Of a stretch of DNA of 64,000 nt, positions 1 to 9,700 are shown piece by piece (position 1 is the stretch's first letter; each line of letters begins with the position of its first letter). The position numbers and the translations under genes are program-made. The notes below the pieces were generated by a model that made no database searches, had not been told where the DNA came from, and worked only from the letters and a program-made list of their open reading frames with translations. This stretch comes from Botryococcus braunii (lineage: Eukaryota; Chlorophyta; Trebouxiophyceae), in the NCBI GenBank assembly GCA_002005505.1, contig KV908599.1, positions 23,576 through 87,575 of the forward strand. Direction: 5' to 3'.

Positions 1-1460
1 GGAGGAGAGATGAAGGATGAAGGCTGCTTCGATGTTCGTCGCGGGTCCTTTGATGGTCGTCGCGGGTCTTTCGATGGTCGTCGCGCGTTTTTCCCAGGGG
101 TTTCATCCGACATCTTTCCACCCCTTTCCCGAAAATATCACCATCGATCGACGAAATATCACCATACCCCCAACCTTTGGACGGATGCCCCAACCGTAGC
201 CATGGAGTCACTTTCTATCATCGGGGTCATGGACGGTCGGTGGGCCCACCGTCGACCGAAGTTTTCTAAAATTTTTTGACCCTTTTTCTCGAAAATATCA
301 CCATCGATCGAAGAAATATCACCGTGCGGCACGCGTGGCCGTGGGTCACCTCCAGTGAACGACAACCCGTACGGGAACCGTACGGGTTGGCGAATTTCAG
401 TAGGGGTCCCGTACGGGTCGCCTAGGGGGGATACGGCTTACCCGTTAGAATTCATCAGATTCTGGTAGCGAAATACGGGTCATACCCAACGGGCTAAGCG
501 GAAGTCTTAGGGCTTACCCGGGAAATATTCTATTCTATCGGGACAACTCTAGGGGTCGACTTTACATGACTGATGACATTAATTCCGTGATTATGCCGTG
601 ATTATGTAGGCCTCTGCGGTTCCTATTGGGGCGATTTGTGGCCTTATTTGCCCGATGTAGCATGAAAACCGTGTCGAGGAATCCCAAGGTCCAGAAGGGA
701 CTCCGCCGAAAGTTTCGGCCCGAAACCCCTTTGGTTCCAAAGTCAAGGCACGTGAGACCCATGTGACAGTATTGACAGTTAATGTCGCGCACCGCATTTG
801 CTGGCGAAACATTGATGCAACAAGTTCCACGATAGGATATATCATTCATGTTTACTGATTAGTGCATTGGCAAAAGATTGGGGCATCCGGAGTTGATTTT
901 TCTACGTTCGCAGACGCGCCATCCGGAAAAGATTGTCGACGAAAGCAATCTGAGGAGATGGAAACGAAGCAAGCATATGTCGGGTGCAATAAAGTTCAAA
1001 TTTGCTGATATTGCTGAAAAATGTGCTTTGGATGCATACCGAATCACTGCTAGTCCTTCGAGGAACCCTGAGCGGCCTCAAGATAATCGCGGCCTAATTT
1101 TGCGCAAATTTCGCAAATTTAGCGACCCACGCAGCTTTGACTTCGACATACGGGTAACCCGTATGTTTTCCCACTTTCCCTTCAGAGTCGTAGGGGTACG
1201 TCCCAGGCGGTGTTCCGGACCCACAGGGGTTTAGCCGTACGGGTTTTCAAGTGAAAACCCTTGAAAACCCTTTAGAGGCTGTCGAACACTGGTCACCTCC
1301 TATCATCGCGTGTCCTCCGATTGGCCCACCGTCGATCGAATTTTTCCAAACAGTTTTGACCCTTTGTCGCGGAAATATCACCAGGGTTCAAAGAAAAGTC
1401 GCCCCCCGCCACATGTTTACCATGCCCCCGCCCACCTTATCCTCATGACCCTGCCCTGGG
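1..1460. other. Non-coding flank with degenerate dispersed repeats
   Basis: I recognise no gene here. A motif of the form GAAATATCACC...GAAATATCACC recurs near 131-165 and 289-325, with a weaker form near 1369-1400. Each time it follows a short stretch like GGCCCACCGTCGA (near 240 and 1325), so a unit of about 125 bp has been duplicated and has diverged. The perfect palindrome CCCGTACGGG occurs at 366-375 and 408-417, and related CCGTACGGG copies occur near 378 and 1235. An open frame at 878-1234 has no recognisable motif and is probably chance. This could be ordinary host repeat or the outer part of the virus-like element that starts near 2077; the sequence does not decide. Confidence 0.4.
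31..93. repeat. 21-bp tandem repeat, three units
   Basis: Three adjacent units begin at 31, 52 and 73, each starting GATG(T/G)TCGTCGCG. The units differ by a few bases. The period is a multiple of three, so one frame stays open, but nothing else suggests coding. Confidence 0.75.
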
Positions 1461-1946
1461 CCTGCCCCTCCTCGACAGGTGGAGGAGCCTAGGAGCCTCG
1501 TCATTATCCAAAATTTGACTATATTGTATATTTATAGAACCTCTGTTTTTTTATGACGGGGGCCATTATGGCGAATGAGGAGGCTCCTGAGGCTCCCCCC
1601 CCCCCCTGACCCCCCTGACCTCCACGGCCTGCCCCTCCTCGACAGGTGGAGGAGCCTTAGGAGCCTCTTCATTCTCCAAAACTTGACTATATTGTATATT
1701 TATAGAACCTCTGTTTTTGTATGACGGGGGCCATTATGGCGAATGAGGAGGCTCCTGAGGCTCCTCCCCCCCCCCCCCCCTGACCCCCCTCACCTCCACG
1801 GCCTGCCCCTCCTCGACAGGTGGAGGAGCCTTAGGAGCCTCTTCATTCTCCAAAATTTGACTATATTGTATATATATTTACAGAACCTCTGTTTTTGTAC
1901 GACTGGGGCCATTATGGCGAATGAGGAGGCTCCTGAGGCGCCCCCA
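1461..1946. repeat. Tandem array of three long-hairpin repeats
   Basis: Units start at 1461, 1628 and 1802 (spacing 167 and 174 bp). In each unit a left arm reads GGAGGAGCC(T)TAGGAGCCTC, and a right arm is its near reverse complement. In unit two the arms are 1648-1674 and 1741-1767: 25 of 27 positions pair, and the two exceptions would be G-U pairs in RNA. The 60-70 bp between the arms is AT-rich and well conserved between units (a TATATTGTATAT core, then ACCTCTGTTTTT and GGGGCCATTATGGC). Poly-C tracts of about 14 (near 1598-1611) and 18 (near 1765-1782) separate units. The array ends about 95 bp before an A-rich tract and the recombinase start codon. It could be a terminal or regulatory repeat of the virus-like element, or an unrelated foldback repeat. 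Confidence 0.8.
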
Positions 1947-2040
1947 CGCCCGCCCGACCGACCGACAACGACACGACCCGTCCGTCCGTGGAGAGGCGGG
2001 CCGGGGCGCCGCGGGGCTGCGCGGGGCTGCGGCAAGCCCC

Positions 2041-2079
2041 AAAAAAAATAAAAAAAAACTCGGTGTTTGATATATAATG
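2041..2079 (+). promoter_or_regulatory. Candidate virus-type promoter abutting the recombinase ATG
   Basis: An A-rich tract (2041-2058) is followed within 12 bp by GATATATAATG, whose last three bases are the first ATG of the recombinase at 2077. A TATA-like box running directly into the start codon, with virtually no leader, recalls late promoters of large DNA viruses of eukaryotes and their satellites. This is inferred from composition and position only. Confidence 0.35.
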
Positions 2080-3370
2080 TCGACACTCGAAAAATCGACG
2101 CTCAGTAAACCATATAAAGATAAACTACGGCAAGCCCTCCGCAGTATCTTCAAAGTTGAAGATGTGGACTCGTATCCTCTGGAAAAAAATATTGAAAGAT
2201 CACGTGCGAGTGGCCGAATGGATCGAGAGCAAAAATTACGCTTTGAATTCGAGACGGTCGTGGTACACGATGTTGGGAGCTCTGTCTAGAAACCTCGGGG
2301 ATACCGAAGTGTACGAGCTGTACGGGTCGAAAGAGGGTAAGGAAACGCGGTTGGGGAAAGAGGCAGCCAATGACAACCGACTGTCAGAAGCTATGGTTCA
2401 GCTGTATAGGCTTCACCCTCCTTCCAAGCTCGCAGCAAAATTTAAAGCGTTGAGCGATTATGGGAGCGATGTCAAACGCAATTTTCAACATTTAGTCATG
2501 GCTCTGAACCTGCACCTTCCGCCGCTGCGATCCGATATCGCGAACATGCGGATCGTATCAGAGATGCCATCCGTTAAGAAAGGGCGATATCTGTGGATCA
2601 CTGATCAAGGCGTGACGATGCTCTTATACGATCGAGTCAAGGACAAAATAACAGACGTCGGCAGGGATATTTACGATAAGCAGGTCAAGCTGAGCCGAAA
2701 AGTTGCTGACATCGTGCGAAAGAGTCTCGAGGCCTTTCAGAGATCATTCCTGTTGAGCAAGTTCGAAGATCAAGATGCGCCCATGGGCGAGGCCGGGTAC
2801 CACCGGCTCCTCGCCAGCCTCGATCTGAGCGTGAGTTTCCAGCGCCACGCATTGGTGACGCACTTTTTCCTCAACCACCCTTTGACCGAAGCTCGTGCCG
2901 CTCTAGCTCGTAAAATGGGAACGAGTTTATCGATCTTGAGTAAAGTGTATAGCAAAACAGTGAATCTACCAGACCAAGTCAAGACAGAATGGGGTATACC
3001 GACATCACATGACGAGGAGGAGTCTCAGCACATAATCCAGGAGACGACCCATTCGCCTCACAAGCAAGCTACAGCTCCTCAAGCATCGACCGAAGAAATC
3101 GACGACCCTCCTCGCTGGAGTGGAAACCACTTTCGAGATCGGCCGAGCCGCTATGAGAATATGAGTGAAAAACAGAAGCGAGCCTATATCAGGAAGATCT
3201 CGGCCTACCAGAGAAGGCCCGAGAACAAACTGAAGATAAACCGTTCGAAGTACTTGTATAAACTCCGTTTGGCGGAAATTCGCACACCGAAGAGATCCAC
3301 AATCGAGAAGTACTGGATAATTCGAGACAAACATGCACCAGGCGGTTGGGGTTTGAAACGTGCGTCTTGA
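2077..3370 (+). pseudogene. Tyrosine recombinase (integrase) of a virus-like element, frameshifted
   Basis: Predicted site-specific recombinase that would integrate the element. The N-terminal ~38 residues lie in one frame from the ATG at 2077, and the rest lies in the next frame to the stop at 3370. The switch falls at a run of seven A (2183-2189), so an indel there, biological or in assembly, is the simplest explanation. After it comes a SAM-like core-binding region (VAEWIESKN, then NSRRSWYTMLGALSR). The catalytic region follows: LPPLRSD carries the first catalytic Arg, SFQRHALVTHF matches the box with the second Arg, and RKMGTS...VYSK matches the MGHS...Y box with the nucleophile Tyr. The His of the MGHS box is Thr here, which may impair catalysis. 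About 120 charged residues follow. This type of recombinase occurs in algal large DNA viruses and Polinton-like viruses. The family is assigned by motif only. Confidence 0.7.
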
Positions 3371-3377
3371 ATGTGAT

Positions 3378-3787
3378 ATGATATTCGTTTCGTCGTTCAT
3401 GGAGGAGCCCTCGAAGGAACCACCACGCGTCAGCCCACAAGGCTCCAAGCCACCCAAGCATGTTCCCATGCGGACGGTCGTGAGATGGGATGGCCCATTC
3501 CTGATCAATTGGAACTCGCGAACTCAAACGCGTTTGATCGTCCCCGAATAAAATGCCATCACATCTCAGAAGGATGGATACGAGACGAAACCCCACAGGC
3601 CTCGACGACTTGGTGCGCCGAAGCAAAGTCTTGCTGCGACCCACCATTGCATTACATCGCCAAAAATAGACGAGATACGCTCTTGAAGGAATATAAACTT
3701 CGGAAAAACAAGCATTTTTCGTGGCGGCGTCCGAAGACCATCGCATCGTACCGTTTGAAGTTCGACGGCAAGAACGATTTTTGCTGA
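3378..3787 (+). pseudogene. Unrecognised small gene region between recombinase and polymerase
   Basis: No single frame covers this interval. Plausible coding pieces are: a frame to about 3551 (starting MIFVSSFMEEPSKEPP), a short frame at 3552-3668 (starting MPSHLRRMD), and a Lys/Arg-rich C-terminus ending at 3787 (LLKEYKLRKNKHFSW and following). Together they could be one small basic protein broken by indels, matching the state of the neighbouring genes. The last stop lies 12 bp before a strong hairpin, which supports a transcription unit ending here. I do not recognise the product. Confidence 0.3.
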
Positions 3788-3798
3788 GAACTCGCGGT

Positions 3799-3824
3799 TG
3801 TGAGGGGATTTTTGTCTCCTCATA
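3799..3824 (+). terminator. Hairpin, candidate transcript-end signal
   Basis: A 10-bp stem (3799-3808 with 3815-3824, two G-T wobbles) closes a 6-base loop of five T and one G. It sits 12 bp after the preceding stop and 41 bp before the polymerase start. In mimiviruses and their virophages, mRNA 3' ends are known to form at such palindromes. Its use here is inferred. Confidence 0.4.
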
Positions 3825-3864
3825 AGCGCGTTTGAAATGGGGAATTTATTTATGCTCAATTGAT

Positions 3865-4935
3865 ATGGCGAGTATCAAGAAGATCGAGAGATTCGACGCC
3901 GATCGATTGCGCCGCATCATCGACTTGTTCGAGCACTTGTTTCCACACCTGGATGCCAAAGGGGTACGCTCGATGAAAACTGCATGTGAACGGTACCTGA
4001 AGAAATCTCGGGACGGTAGCGTCCAGGTCTAGTACGGAACGTCTAGAAATCTACCGTATGGGGTAGGGAGGCTGTTCGCGATGGGTGGTGTGGGGTTGTA
4101 GCACCTCGAAAAACGAATAAGACACACGATCGCAGGGTAACGCCATTGGGATGTCGACATGGTCAACGCCCATCCGACCATATTGCTTCAGTATTGCATC
4201 AAGAACGGAATCCCTCACGCCGCATTGTCGGACTATGTGAATGACAGAGAGGCAAAGTTGTCGAACCTCATGCACGCCCCGGCATGGACAGAGAGGACGC
4301 GAAACGTCACGTGTTGAAATTAGTGAACTCGAGCGGCAAGGTCGCGAAGACATCACCCTCGTGGTTCAAGGAACTCGCATGGGAGCTGGGTCGAATTCGC
4401 GAAGCCGTATGGGAGTTGAATGAAGACATGAGACCGTATGCCGACAGATCGAAAAGTAATGAAAACGGTAGTCTCCTGAACCTCGTCCTATGTACGATCG
4501 AAAACGAGTGTCCGATGAAACCCATCGAGTTTCTGGAGAGCAAGGGTTTCACAGTGTCAGTGCTGATTTTCGACGGGTGTATGGTTGAGAAGGGGAAGGA
4601 CGAACTCACGGATGACGTCTTGGCGGAGGCCCAAGAGTACGTTCATACAAAGACGGGATATTCCATTCCTCTCTTGATCAAACCCATGGACCAGGGATTT
4701 ACAAAGGAGCAGTTGGACGCCGAGCCAGGTGGCGCGAAGGAATTGGACGACCTGACTATGAGCATATTGACAAAAAAGGTCGCAGACTTTCCATTCGCCG
4801 AAATCGTTGCTCGGATAGGAGCAGGCAAGTTCGTCAAGAGCGAGAGTTCATGGTGGGCTTGGGACGAGACGACGGGGTTGTGGGTGAAAGATACGATGCT
4901 TTCCCGCCTCGGAAGGTTCATATCGTGCGAGGTAC
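3865..4935 (+). pseudogene. TV-Pol / D5-like polymerase-helicase, 5' part (slice 1 of 3)
   Basis: N-terminal part of a replication protein of the kind seen in virophages, transpovirons and Polinton-like viruses: a family-A-related TV-Pol fused to a D5/SF3 helicase. The start is the ATG at 3865 (MASIKKIERFDADRL). Motif A-like residues are HWDVDMVNAHPTILLQYC near 4142-4195, followed by YVNDREAKL and REDAKRHVLKLVNSSGK. LIFDGCMVEK near 4564-4593 occupies the place of motif C. The frame is broken by TAG 4030-4032, TAG 4099-4101 and TAA 4138-4140, each one C-to-T change from Gln, and by a frame change near 4262-4283, after which it is open to 4935. At 4935 LTR element X interrupts it, and coding resumes in frame at 19256. 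It is a dead copy. An alternative label is D5-type primase of a larger virus, but the DxxNxHP motif favours TV-Pol. Confidence 0.72.
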
Positions 4936-4978
4936 TGTTGGATATGAACTATGTGTTAACGGCTCCATGTATGAATTG

Positions 4979-5167
4979 TGTAACGTTCCGAGTGCGAAGG
5001 GTCCGTTAGGGAGCCGATCGGCATCGAGCCGATAGCGCGTGATCGGAGAGCGGGGTACGATGACCTCATTACGTAATCTGGCCAGCTTGGCTGGCGGGGT
5101 GCAATCAGACGGGTCGCACCTGTGTGAGGTCATTCTCACACGAACTTGAGACAAGCAAGATACTACA
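4979..5167 (+). repeat. 5' LTR of G1
   Basis: 189 bp, TG...CA ends, identical by eye to 10934-11122. A primer site TGGTATCGGCG follows at 5170-5180. Confidence 0.93.
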
Positions 5168-5269
5168 TTTGGTATCGGCGAGAATTCTAAAACCTGGGGT
5201 TTTCGATTTCTCGTGTATCTTGTGTGTTTTACGGACCTGGGGTCCGTGGTCGTAAACCTGGGGTTTGCG

Positions 5270-6715
5270 ATGGCACTCCGGACACTTGTCGAAGTGCCGC
5301 AGGGGTTGCGAAATACATTTGTAACCGTGCCTCCTACGAGGAGGTGTGCTATTGGGACGGTTTGGGACGACTCGTGGCCCACTTGGGCCAGGAAAAATCC
5401 CCGAGTCCCGGACCTTTCGAACGGCTTGAGCTACGAAAATTGTCGCGCTTTCACGAAACAGAAGCTCGTAGAGATCCAAGCACTTCCTAGTGCCGAGATC
5501 GCTACGCAGCAACTGGTTCGTGAAATCGGTGACTATTTCGAGAAGCTTGAGCCGGTCGAGGTTCACTTAGCGAAGCTGTCGACGCAGCTGCACCTCCAGG
5601 TAACTGGAGAGGGCGGCTTTAAGCCGGGTTTCGACTCGGTGGCGCATTTTGCCGAAATGCAGAGGCTCGCGACGGCGAAACTGGAATACGCAACGAGAGT
5701 TTGGCAGTTGTACTTCATCGCTGCCGAGCTCGATACGGATTCTTCCGTGGGTCGTACGGAGGATCGCGTGGATATGTTGGAGGCCGAAGTTGCGGTGCTG
5801 ACTCAACGCGTTGCAGGTGGGCACCCCACTTCTGGTCCTTCCGTTGACGTGTTGAATTCAGAATTCAATGCGAAGAGAACAACTGAACCTTCACGTGGGC
5901 CCTTTCGGCGCCCACCGGCTCCGTTGTTTAATGGGGAAAAGGAGGGGACTGACATAATCACTTGGCTCGGTCAATTTGACGATTATTCGTGTATTTTGGG
6001 CCTTCGTGATGATGAATTAGTGTCCCACGCGTCCCTTTGCCTTACTGGCCGAGCCGCTAAGGAATGGGCGCTCCTTAAAAGGTCCCTTTCTGTTCAGGGA
6101 AAGGATGTGAAGGACTTTGCCGTTTTCAAGACTTCTCTTCTCGCTCATTTTGTTGAAGTGGAAGTAGAAAATACTGTGCGTCCACGGTTGGCGCGATTGA
6201 GGCAGACTAAGTCCGTGGCAGCTTACCATGCTATGTTTCGTGCTATCATGGTTGAAGCTGTCAAGTATCCTATCTCGGGCCCTGAAGCTTGTGCCTACTT
6301 TAGGGCGGGGTTAAAACCAAACATTTTGGAGGTTTTAACAAGAGATTCACTCGTTCGTAACGAGCTTGGTAACCTTGACATTGTTGTTCAAGCTGCCAAG
6401 GAAGCTGAATCCTTCTTGCGTATGTTGCCGGGTGCAGCGAGCGAGAAGGAGACTCAGGAGCTGAAGGCCTTGATCAAGGGCAAGCGCCTGGCAGACGGGG
6501 ATGCTATTCCACCTCCTAAGCGCGCTGCCTTTGGGAAGCCTCCGGGCTCGAATGGATCTGGTGCTGGGCCTTCGGGCACGCAGCCCAACGCGTATGCAGC
6601 GAGGATGAAGCGCGAAGGCCGCTGCTACAAGTGCGGGGAACTGGGCCACACGGCCAAGTTCTGCAAGAAGCCTGATGCCCACGACAAGGGCAAGGGCAAG
6701 GCACCTGCTTCCTGA
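5270..6715 (+). CDS. gag: G1 Gag (nucleocapsid precursor)
   Basis: Structural polyprotein forming the cytoplasmic virus-like particle. I favour the ATG at 5270 (MALRTLVEVPQ), although the frame has an earlier ATG at 5213. The middle holds the retrotransposon Gag fold (WLGQFDDYS, then LTGRAAKEWALLKRS and FVEVEVENTVRPRLARLRQ). The C-terminus has one CCHC zinc knuckle (CYKCGELGHTAKFC) in a basic Gly/Ser/Lys region for RNA binding. The frame ends in TGA at 6713-6715. The same frame then stays open into pol, with no stop before the pol ATG at 6758, so Pol could be made by readthrough or by separate initiation. Confidence 0.9.
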   Translation: MALRTLVEVPQGLRNTFVTVPPTRRCAIGTVWDDSWPTWARKNPRVPDLSNGLSYENCRAFTKQKLVEIQALPSAEIATQQLVREIGDYFEKLEPVEVHLAKLSTQLHLQVTGEGGFKPGFDSVAHFAEMQRLATAKLEYATRVWQLYFIAAELDTDSSVGRTEDRVDMLEAEVAVLTQRVAGGHPTSGPSVDVLNSEFNAKRTTEPSRGPFRRPPAPLFNGEKEGTDIITWLGQFDDYSCILGLRDDELVSHASLCLTGRAAKEWALLKRSLSVQGKDVKDFAVFKTSLLAHFVEVEVENTVRPRLARLRQTKSVAAYHAMFRAIMVEAVKYPISGPEACAYFRAGLKPNILEVLTRDSLVRNELGNLDIVVQAAKEAESFLRMLPGAASEKETQELKALIKGKRLADGDAIPPPKRAAFGKPPGSNGSGAGPSGTQPNAYAARMKREGRCYKCGELGHTAKFCKKPDAHDKGKGKAPAS

Positions 6716-6757
6716 AGGTATGGGCCTTCAGACCAAGCGGGGGCTGATGTAAGTCCA

Positions 6758-9700
6758 ATGCAGATTATAGCTAATGCTTTCCACCCAGATGCTGAGGTGC
6801 AAAAGCTGACTATGATTTTTGGTGGCCAGGTGCAAGGCGTGCACTGCCAGGTATTGGCTGACTCTGGAGCTAGCTGCAACATCATCAGTGCAGCGCTCGC
6901 GGATCGACTTGGTCTACAAATAGAGTCACCCACGGAGAAGGCAGTGTTGCAAATGGCCAATGGCCTGGAAGTTGATCATCTTGGGCATGTTACAATCTCT
7001 GTGACGATCCAGGGTTACCGTTTTGCTGCTGTAACTTGTACAGTGATGCATGTTCACTCCTGTGAGTGGGATGTGTTGTTAGGGCAGCAATGGTTGACCA
7101 GAGCTCGTGCTAGTGTGAACTTCGATGACAAATGTGTCACTGGGTACACTAGGAAGGGTAAGCCCTTTCGGTTACGATGTAAGGACAACATCGCCATGAC
7201 TGACTCTGATTGTACAGATGTAAAGAAGTTAGTCATAACGATGGTACAGGCCAAGCGTCTTGCGCGCGCGGGGTGTAAAACGTTCTTATCATCTGTAACG
7301 CAATTGCTGTCTTCTGAAGCATCGCTTGTGGAAGTACCTGTGAGTGTGCACTCTTTGCTACAAGAGTTTGCAGATGTCTTCCCTGAAGACGTGCCAGGGC
7401 TTCCCCCTGACCGTCCTGGGGTTTCTCACACAATCCCTCTGATTGATCCACACGCGAAGCCTCCATCACGACCCTTCTACCGACTGTCTCGTTCGGAGGT
7501 GATGGAAGCTGAGAGGCAGGTGAAGCTGCTCCTAGAGAAGAAGTTCATAGAACCTTCGACTTCTCCTTACGGTGCACCGATCCTGTTTGTCCAGAAGAAG
7601 GACGGTGGTTTGCGGATGGTTATTGACTATCGCGCACTTAACAAACTCACCGTCAAGAACAAGTACCCAATGCCACGCATTGATGATGCACTGGATCAGC
7701 TTCAAGGTGCGACCTTGTTTACAAGTCTGGACTTGACATCAGGGTACCATCAGATCCGGATATCCGACGAGGATGTACCTAAGACTGCCTTTCGTACACC
7801 CGACGGATTGTTTCACTGGCGTGTCTTGCCGTTCGGATTGACGAACGCGCCGGCAACTTTTCAGACGGCAATGAATACAATATTCCGGCCGTATCTGCAT
7901 AAGTTTGTCCTGGTGTACTTAGATGACATCCTCATCTACAGTAAGACACCAGAGGAGCATTGCCAGCATTTGCGGCAAGTGTTGGAGCTTCTTCGAGAGC
8001 ATCAGCTCTATGCAAACATGAAGAAGTGCTCCTTCGCTAAGTCTGAAGTGGCTTACTTGGGCCATATTGTCTCTTCTGAGGGCGTGAAGGTTGATCCACG
8101 CAAGTTTGCTGCAGTCTACAATTGGCCTAAGCCCACGTGCTTACCGGAGTTGCGATCCTTTCTTGGATTGGCAACATACTTCCGTAAGTTCATTAAGGAC
8201 TTTGCAAGGCTGGCCATGCCCCTGCATGGCATGACTCGCAAGGGTGTCCTTTGGGACTGGAAGAGCTCGTGTCAGCAAGCCTTTGATGCTATTAAGCAGG
8301 CTTTGACTCAAGCTCCGTGCTTAGCTTTCCCGGATTTCACTAAGCCGTTTGAGGTGCACACGGATGCCTCCTTGGCAGGTCTAGGGGCCGTCTTATATCA
8401 AGAGGGCCGCCCCATTGCCTTTGAGAGTCGTCGCCTCACACCGGCAGAAATCAATTATCCTACTGGGGAGCAAGAGCTGCTAGCAGTGGTTCACGCCTTA
8501 ACGGTGTGGCGCTGTTATCTTGAAGGTGGGCCGGAGTTCCGCGTGGTCACTGACCACAAGGCTATTACCTACCTTGATACTGTGGCACAGTTGAGCCGCC
8601 GCCAGACACGTTGGGCAGAGTTTCTCTCCCGGTTCCATTTCACATGGGAACATATGGCGGGTGCCTCAAATGTGGTTGCCGATGCGCTGAGCCGCACGCC
8701 GGTGGGATATCCACCTCCCAACTCATTGGTGAACGCGGTTGTGGTTCGTTCCACTCGTTCATACGTTTCGGAGGGTCCCCCTTGTCTTCCAAATCGCTCC
8801 CTTCGGGATGTCGTTTGCGCCGTTACCCGGGCACAGGGTACTCCCTTGGCTGCAGAGGCTCGTGGTATGGGACACGAGTCTAGGCCTCCTTCAGGTGGGG
8901 GAGAGGGCATGACGTGGAAGGACAAGTTTGTGCGTGGTTATCAGGAAGACCTTTGGTTCAAGGAACCTAGCAATGTGGCGCCTCTGGTCGCACACGACGG
9001 CTTCCTGTTACACGAAGGAAAGATTGTTGTGCCGCATGCATTTGGGCTTAGATCCCACCTTATGGAAGAAATGCATGATAGCCCGTATGCTGGACACCAA
9101 GGTGTGAACAAAACCCTGAAGCTGGTTGCCCGCCATTATTGGTGGCCGACGATGACACAGGATGTGACGCAGTACGTGACTCACTGTCACCTCTGCCAGA
9201 AGAACAAGGCAAGGCATGCAAAGCCTTCGGGGCTGTTGCATCCCCTTGAGCTTCCGCATAAACCGTGGGACACGGTGACCATGGACTTCATCACCCAGTT
9301 GCCTCGCACCGCGGAAGGGCATGATGCCATCCTGGTGGTGGTGGACAAGCTGACGAAGATGGTTCATTTGGTGGCTACGCAGACCACGGCGACTGCTGAG
9401 CAGACAGCGAAGCTGTTTGTGGATCACATTTGGAAGCTCCACGGAGTGCCTAGGAAAGTGGTGTCTGACAGGGATCCCCTGTTCACCAGCCACTTCACTC
9501 GAGCCTTGTGTCGGATGCTTGGGACCAAGCAGGCCATGTCCACGGCGTATCATCCTCAGACGGATGGGCAGACAGAGCGTGTGAACCGTGTTCTTGAGGA
9601 CATGCTCCGCATGTATGTGTCTAAGTCACAGACTGACTGGGACGAGAAGCTGTCGTGTGCTGAGTTTGCTATCAACAATGCAGAGCACTCCAGCACAGGC

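Noticed and set aside
878..1234. 118-codon frame in the left flank
   Set aside because: No motif, no neighbour support and repeat-rich surroundings; probably chance.
2041..2058. A-rich tract as the poly(A) tail of a SINE made of the upstream repeats
   Set aside because: The upstream units are tandem hairpins with no polymerase III boxes, no target duplication is visible, and the tract sits right before a start codon.
3189..3746. 185-codon minus-strand open frame
   Set aside because: It overlaps the 3' end of the recombinase on the opposite strand, has no recognisable motif and looks like a shadow frame.
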